Both the position numbers and the translations under genes were made by a program. The notes beneath the pieces were generated by a model. It saw only the letters and a list, made by a program, of their open reading frames with translations, searched no databases and was not told where the DNA came from. From Folioceros fuciformis (Eukaryota > Anthocerotophyta > Anthocerotopsida > Anthocerotales), in NCBI GenBank assembly GCA_049999805.1, contig JBNGIO010005494.1, forward strand, positions 18,315-82,314: a DNA stretch of 64,000 nt, written 5' to 3'. Below are positions 58,763 through 64,000 of the stretch, piece by piece (positions within the stretch are counted from its first letter, which is position 1; each line of letters opens with the position of its first letter).

Positions 58763-59272
58763 TTATTGTTGTTGACACTGTGTGCAAATAGTGTGATTTT
58801 GATGGGTAGCAAGTGACTCTAAAACTTTGGTTTGTTCCTGGATGTGCGGTTTTGCAAGAATAAACAACTTAGCATCTACTTGCTGCAGGTGGGAGTCAAG
58901 TCTAGCGATTTGGTCAGTGAGGCTGTCCAAAGTTGACAGGATATGTTGGGTGCGATAGAGTGCAGTGCCGTTTATATTATCCAGATGCTGAGTAAGGTGC
59001 TGAACGAAGGCTGTGAGAGACTCTTCCCTTTCCCTTGTCAAAGACTCAACCCGACGACAGGGTTCTGACTCCCTACATCTGTTTGCTAGAGACCTGCGGT
59101 AAGCGTGGATGCTTGGATTGGCATTGACAAGATGTGGGATCCTCTCAAGAAAGTTGTGCAGCCTACTAACGTGTTGTCCCCATGGCGAAGGAATGTTTGT
59201 AACTTCGTAAGGTGGGACAGCATGAAAGACTCTTCGCTGATTTCCCCGGCTGCGCCTTTGGCATTGTGCCAT
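58763..59272 (-). CDS. Extra ORF upstream of copia gag
   Basis: A 169-codon frame with ATG and stop between the primer-binding site and gag. The product is Arg/Gln/Leu-rich with long helical, probably coiled-coil stretches ('LTREREESLTAFVQHLTQHL', 'LDSLTDQIARLDSHLQQVDA'). It is intact while gag-pol is broken. Such an ORF is not a standard part of copia elements; its function is unknown. Confidence 0.5.
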   Translation of the reverse strand: MAQCQRRSRGNQRRVFHAVPPYEVTNIPSPWGQHVSRLHNFLERIPHLVNANPSIHAYRRSLANRCRESEPCRRVESLTREREESLTAFVQHLTQHLDNINGTALYRTQHILSTLDSLTDQIARLDSHLQQVDAKLFILAKPHIQEQTKVLESLATHQNHTICTQCQQQ

Positions 59273-59385
59273 CTTCAGGAGCCAGACTAATTCTTGTTCG
59301 TCATTTGTGCAGGCACAATTGCGCTCGCCCTCATCTCCGTAATTCCTCTTCTTGCGCGCTTGCAGGCGCCAAAGAATTCAAAGTT

Positions 59386-59405
59386 TTAATCCGGCTCAAA
59401 TACCA
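59386..59405 (-). other. Copia primer-binding site
   Basis: On the - strand the sequence directly after the 5' LTR reads tggtatttgagccgg, differing at two positions from the usual tggtatcagagcc complement of initiator Met tRNA. Confidence 0.7.
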
Positions 59406-59557
59406 TGATGCTGATCGAGCGAGCATGCACGCAAGCCAGCAGATCGCATAAGATAATGTATTCAGCCCTCGAAGCACAGGAACGTACAGGTGGTTTTCAT
59501 ACGGCATGTTCATGTCGCTTGACATCTCGGTAGTTAAAACAAATAACCGTCCTAACA
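59406..59557 (-). repeat. Copia 5' LTR
   Basis: Bounded by TG...CA and 142/152 identical to the left LTR by eye. All ten differences are transitions. Similarity continues to 59582. Confidence 0.8.
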
Positions 59558-59633
59558 TGTAAACCCTAACTACTTCCTAGATTGTTCTTAGCTTCAGAAC
59601 TTGTGGGACCCTGCAGGCTAAAGCCCTTCAAAG

Positions 59634-59840
59634 CTTCTGATTCATCCAAACTTGCGACCTTATACACGAATGCAGTCCTTGGTCACCAACATTTACGGTT
59701 CATATGACCTCGCATCATTGTACTCCGCTAATGTGCACAATGGCATTTGCCCCCTTTTCATGGTCCTCTCTCGGGCACTTATAGTACTTGGTAGTCCTTG
59801 GCCATTGACGATTCTGATTGATCCAACATTGCGTCCATCC
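59634..59840. repeat. Flank repeat units (right copies)
   Basis: 59634-59765 matches 53373-53497 in the same orientation ('cttctgattsatcc', 'catcattg', 'cccccttttt/c'). A second start of the unit appears at 59803. It is a tandem or dispersed repeat into which the LTR element seems to be inserted. Confidence 0.55.
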
Positions 59841-60183
59841 TATCCTTTACAGACATTGGCCTTCGCCCATTGTCGGGTTCCCAAGTCGCACCCAACTCTA
59901 TCACATGCACGTGTACACTCTGAATCACACGGAATACTGTCCTGTTACGGTCTACGATGTGACTTCCACCTAGAGTTGTAGAAAAATAGGCAAGGGTAGG
60001 AGCAAGCTGGCAGGGCGTTGGTGTCATACTTTGTTCCATTGACATAATTCGGAAAAAAAAAGCGTTTGTCTCCAACGTCCTGATTAGGGTGTAGGCCACA
60101 AGTAATGTTCACTCAGGGTGGTTGTAGTACGATTCATAGCCTGATGCCCTGCAGATGGGCCATCGTGGCCCGAGGCAAGGAAG

Positions 60184-60575
60184 TATGGCATACCAAAGGG
60201 GACACTCTCTCACTATACTTTTTTTAAGGTTTCCCAAGGGGTATCTAGCCAAATATTCCCTTTTGATGCCTATATTTTTCCTGTCCCTTTTGGTAAACCA
60301 ACCAAACCGGATGCTGCACCAAAGGGGACATGGCTTTACGATTACAGCCCGTTTTGGGCTGAATGCCGGGCGACCGTAGGGCAGAAAGCCCAAACACCCC
60401 TCCTTAACCATAGGTGGGGGCGCGCCCGTGCTTGGGCAAGACATGCTTGCGAAGCGCAAGCATGTCTGATTTGGTTTTGGCCTTCAAAGTCGCGTACGCG
60501 CCCCATGGGACGCATAATGGGTGTGTTTGTAAAAAATCCTAGAGAGAGGGGGCGTGTCCCCTTTGGTATGCCATA
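60184..60575. mobile_element. Complete TIR (MITE-like) element, 392 bp
   Basis: Perfect 22-bp terminal inverted repeats: tatggcataccaaagggg... at 60184-60205 and its complement at 60554-60575. The sequence aaggaag flanks both ends, an apparent target-site duplication (one A is shared with the TIR). It is inserted within the gypsy integrase coding region. Internally it has an inverted pair 'gacatgcttgc'/'gcaagcatgtc' near 60450. It has no coding capacity. Confidence 0.85.
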
Positions 60576-61254
60576 AGGAAGACCCAGCAGATATTGGTAC
60601 CTGTGGAATGAAGAGTCGATGGCGAAACCATAGCTGGCCATCCCCCTTAGTTCTATCAGTGTTTACAACTCGAACGGCCTGAAGGGCACATCTGTCATCC
60701 GCATCTTGGACACGAGCCCTGGCAATTCCATCCCGCCAGTCGGATGGAATACGTAACTCCTTGAGTGCGATCGTTTGCACCACACTTAACGCATCAGCAA
60801 TATGGTTTTGATGGCCTTTGATGTAACATATCTCATATTGGTATTGCTGGAGCATCTCAAGCTATCGGGCTCCTTGCATGAGATAGTCGTCAGCTAATAG
60901 ACATAAATACGAGGGCAGTGGTCTGTCTCCAGTTCGAAAGGGGCACCTTCTAACAATGAACGCCATGGCTTGACTGTCAAGATTTGAGCGAAGGACTCCT
61001 TCTCGCTTGTTCTCTGTAGATGAACTCGGCTCCCATCAACCTCCGCGAGAAGAAAGCAATAGTCTGCCGGCCTGGGTCTCCAGTTCTGTGGCAAGACCAC
61101 ACCAACGACCAGGTTGGAGACATGGGTTGTAATATTAACAGGTACGGCTTGGTTTGGGTGTGCTAACATAGGGGCATTCCCCAAAGCAGTCTGCCTATCA
61201 CGAACTTGGTTGTCTTGAACAGCACCTCAAGTCTAAACCTAGCAGGAGGCATGC

Positions 61255-61620
61255 CCAAGTGCACGCCTCCCCTCCCCATACATTTGTTTGCACACATAGG
61301 CTCTACGCATCCCCTGTGGTTTGTACACGAGTTTGAAAACCAAACCGGACATTTGGCAAAAGCATGGTCAAACGGCGTGTGTGCACGGTTAGAACCATGT
61401 TCCAGGTGTTTGAGGCTGGAACACGGTCAGCCTTGGGGTTGAAAGCTGAAACACCACCTGTAACCATGGGTGGGTGCACACCCGTGCTTGGGCAAGGTTT
61501 GCTTGCAAAGTGCACGCATGTCCTGTTTGGATGTGGCTCTCAAACTTGCATACGCATGAAAGTGGATGCGTAAACCATGTATTCCACTTAAAGAGAGGGG
61601 ACGCGTCCCCTTTGGGTTGC
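61255..61620. mobile_element. Diverged copy of the TIR element with long inverted ends
   Basis: The right end (gaggggacgcgtcccctttgg, to 61620) matches the right terminus of the 60184 copy. Inner parts ('gtgcttgggcaag', 'gcatgtc') also match. The left part (from about 61275) is the inverted counterpart of the right part, so the ends form long imperfect inverted repeats. Confidence 0.65.
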
Positions 61621-62148
61621 CTTAATCATGTATTCAGGGACTCCAGTTCAGGGTCGGTGTTGTCACATTCCATGTTTGTTCAAGCTGGTGCCAAAGTCTG
61701 TACAAGTCATGGCAATGACGCTGCCTCTTCTCCAAGCCCAGTTCGTACATCATGCATCCCCTTTGCAGCGTCCACGCCCCCTTCTGAAAGACATGAAGGT
61801 GTTTTATCTCATTCATAAGAAAGGAACCCACAATAACTCGCAAGTGTTGTCCTTGGAATCCCAAAAACTGCACAAATAGTGTGTAGGGTGAGTTTAGGGT
61901 TCTACATGTACCATATTACATAATATACGTACACAAATTTTTAATACATTTATCTCAAGAGTTCTGCTAATGGTACCCAATGCCATACTCTAAGGATGTG
62001 CCATTTACCGTACACAGTCAACTATGTTTGCCTCAATGGATGTAAGCAATGATGATGCAAAGGAGAACTTTGCTTTCAGAGCTAAGGAACCATGCCTCCA
62101 TATATGGGTTCATGAGTACGCATGCATGGCATGCAAAAGAGGACACGT

Positions 62149-62290
62149 ATGGCATACTAAAGGGGACACGGGCCCTCTCTCTAGGATTTTTTACAGACAC
62201 ACCTGTTATGCATCCTATGGGGCGCGTACGCGACTTTGAAGGCCAAATCCAAACCAGACATTTGACAGATGCATGTGAAACAACTTGTGT
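62149..62290. repeat. End fragment of the TIR element family, inverted
   Basis: tatggcatac(t)aaaggggacac and the following 120 bp match the reverse complement of the right end of the 60184 copy (through 'ggcgcgtacgcgactttgaaggcc'). Confidence 0.75.
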
Positions 62291-62312
62291 GGAGGGCACT
62301 TGAAAAACGCTC

Positions 62313-62341
62313 TTAACCCTAAGCCCTAAATCCTAAACCCA
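62313..62341. repeat. Interstitial telomere-type repeat
   Basis: Four imperfect ccctaaa units next to the TIR fragment. Confidence 0.6.
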
Positions 62342-62730
62342 AATACGCCTGTCTGGTAGGTGTATAGCTGCACAACGCAACCCGATATCGTATCCCCTAA
62401 ACTCTGTTGGGCGAAACCTCTCGCCATTAAATTGTTGCTCACACCATAGTCAAGGAAAATGTGACAAGGGTGACTACTTCTTTCTGCCTGCAACGGAGGC
62501 CTTGCAAGAGGTCCTCCTTCCATTGTTGTTGAGTACGGGGATGCCATCATTACTATTCTGAGGCAATCTTTGATTCATAAATGGAGGAGTAAGAATTGGC
62601 ATGGAGTGAGGGAGAGCTTGTATGGTACCCCAGCAATAGACGACTGGATGTGGGAAGGAGCACCCCTCAACGGGGCCCACGTACGCCGGACATGAAAAGG
62701 AGTGGCCTATGTCGTAGAAACACAAACCGG

Positions 62731-64000
62731 TTGTAGAGGCAACCGTGGTCGTCGAGTCCCCAACCTCTGTCGTGGCACAAGACTTGTTTTACAAGAATAT
62801 ATATAGTAGCCTAGAGGTAGGCTGGCTATATATGTGATTTTGGCCATTTGGAAATAGCTATTAATTAGCTGACCCCATATGAAGCTATGTAGCTGACATT
62901 ATGAGGATAGGTTATTAGGCCATTTCTAGAATCAGGGCTGCAAACCCGGCAGGTGGCTCGTGGGCTACATCATGCAGCCCGCTGCTGCAACGGCCAAAGG
63001 ATCACGCAAGGTGGTGGCCTCATCACACGGATAGGGAGGTGCTAGCTCATGATGGCGGTCAAGACCTCAAGACTGGCGATGGCAGCTGCAACAACCAATT
63101 GTCGAAGTCTGTGGAAAGGGAATGTTGCTGAATTTCTGATTGGATTGCAAGGTTTTGGTGTGCATGTGGCTTAGAACGATTGCTATGTGTGTGGGTGCTA
63201 TGGCAGGTCACGGATTTACCAACTCCAGGCAACCCTTGGAGGGCAGCCCTTTTGATTCGTATTTGCACCGAAGTGCACCACAACACACGTGAGCGCTGCT
63301 GGCATGTCTCTGGGGGTGTGGCATGGACAGAATTTTCTGTTTGTTTTGGGTTTATGGGTTTAGAGTTGTGTGAAATGTTTGCTTGAATCCAGGAAGTGGT
63401 GGTGTTCTGTTTTTGGGTGTTTACAATTGAATAAGAGGAAGATATCATACTGCACAATGCATGAATGGCATATCATACGTTTTGTGGAATTAATTTTGAG
63501 GAAAAAAATATACACTTCCATGTTTGACCTCTATATATGTCAGTATTCACATGACGATTTTACATGTTCAAATAGTTGTATACTGATAATCCAGAAGGGC
63601 AGCCGTGAGATTTCCAGCAAATATCCTAATCCCATCAAACGTGGGTACCCAACAACCAATACAATAATGAAGAAAGGGTTACCCTATACCCAAGTACCCG
63701 TATGGTACACCTCACCTTCATTCCGGTGTTGTAGCAGTGGGTCAGGGATCCAGCGCATGCATGTGTTTGTGGTTGTGCGGAACTAGGGTTCCAATCCCAC
63801 GAACCTGTCATTCCTCTTACGAGCTGTCCATATGTATCGGGATTCGCCCAGGTCGGGCTGCAAACCATTCCAGTAAGCCGAGCGCTCCATCACGATGTTG
63901 TGCAGGGGAGGGTGGGAATTGTGAGCGCATCTCTTACGACTGGCGGGTTCTAGGGTTAAGGGTTGCAGTGAGCGGGGGTGTGGTCCATCACATGTGGGAG
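62731..64000. other. Gene-free right end
   Basis: Only short, unconvincing open frames. The piece at 62780-62900 and parts of 63420-63700 are AT-rich. No transposon domain or gene was recognised. Confidence 0.4.

Larger units (their letters stand above)
53498..59557 (-). mobile_element. Degenerate Ty1/copia LTR retrotransposon
   Basis: Element on the - strand, read from right to left: 5' LTR (59557-59406), primer-binding site beginning 'tggtatttgagcc' (resembles the initiator Met tRNA complement, with two changes), an extra ORF, gag with CCHC zinc knuckle, protease, integrase, reverse transcriptase, RNase H, a purine tract near 53735 and the 3' LTR. The integrase-before-RT order defines copia. 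Several stops and frameshifts break gag-pol, so it is not autonomous as it stands. The pairing of LTRs, PBS and domain order is directly visible. Confidence 0.93.
59780..62730 (-). mobile_element. Decayed Ty3/gypsy retrotransposon with nested TIR elements
   Basis: Fragments on the - strand in canonical order. A degenerate gag zinc knuckle ('CFYDIGHSFSCP', near 62710) comes first, then a protease-like stretch ('HPCHIFLDYGVSNNLMARGF', near 62450). RNase H follows at 61184-60894 ('GNAPMLAHPNQAVP', 'FELETDH') and 60855-60790 ('LQQYQYEICYIKGHQNHIADAL'). The integrase zinc-binding region is split by a TIR element into 'FRHRLFIPQVPISAGSS' (near 60590) and 'GHDGPSAGHQAMNRTTTTL' (60175-60070). RT is missing and the frames are broken. 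No LTRs were identified. Confidence 0.75.

Noticed and set aside
63059-63457. 132-codon - strand ORF near the right end
   Set aside because: No motif, mixed composition and no exon signals; most likely chance.

Overview
The window is nuclear DNA of a plant. Its genes include a two-domain WRKY factor, malectin-like/LRR receptor kinases, a DMP (DUF679) protein and ANGUSTIFOLIA, and the transposons are Ty1/copia and Ty3/gypsy elements of plant type. Base composition is near 50% GC by eye and most introns are only about 75-210 bp. Together these suggest a compact non-seed plant genome, perhaps a bryophyte such as a hornwort. That placement is inference and I am not sure of it. Four N-runs (12731-12830, 26187-26586, 32225-32324, 48506-48515) show a scaffolded draft assembly.

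The left part (1-24500) is gene-dense. In order it holds: the N-terminal part of a TTLL12-like gene (-); a gene for an acidic/basic low-complexity protein, possibly At4g18490-like (-); a divergent CASC3/Barentsz gene (+); a 257-codon ORF of unknown status (-); a DMP membrane protein (+); an intronless UPF1 (-); an intronless GID8 (+); a cyclic phosphodiesterase (-); and a group I WRKY factor (-). CASC3 (exon-junction complex) and UPF1 (nonsense-mediated decay helicase) belong to the same RNA-surveillance pathway and lie about 3.6 kb apart. The exon models of TTLL12, CASC3, WRKY, AN, METTL13 and two receptor kinases were checked by hand for GT/AG borders and phase.

The middle (24500-36100) starts with an AT-rich island carrying plant telomere-type repeats and a tRNA-Gly-like fragment. 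Simple-repeat DNA around a 400-N gap follows, then a complete ANGUSTIFOLIA/CtBP gene (-, 7 exons) and a divergent METTL13-type eEF1A methyltransferase gene (+, 16 visible exons, start lost in a gap).

From 36745 to 49610 there is a tandem cluster of malectin-like/LRR receptor kinases on the + strand. RLK1 (950 aa) keeps HRD and DFG but has a changed APE-type motif. RLK2 (934 aa) is intact as a reading frame but has lost the catalytic residues, so it is a predicted pseudokinase. RLK3 is interrupted by a 10-N gap that hides most of the gene. A decayed fourth kinase fragment follows.

The right part (49800-64000) is repeat-rich. It holds a degenerate Ty1/copia element on the - strand whose LTRs differ only by transitions, an extensively decayed Ty3/gypsy element, and a small family of terminal-inverted-repeat elements. 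One TIR copy is cleanly nested inside the gypsy integrase zinc-binding region with a target-site duplication. No CRISPR array, rRNA or intact tRNA gene was seen.
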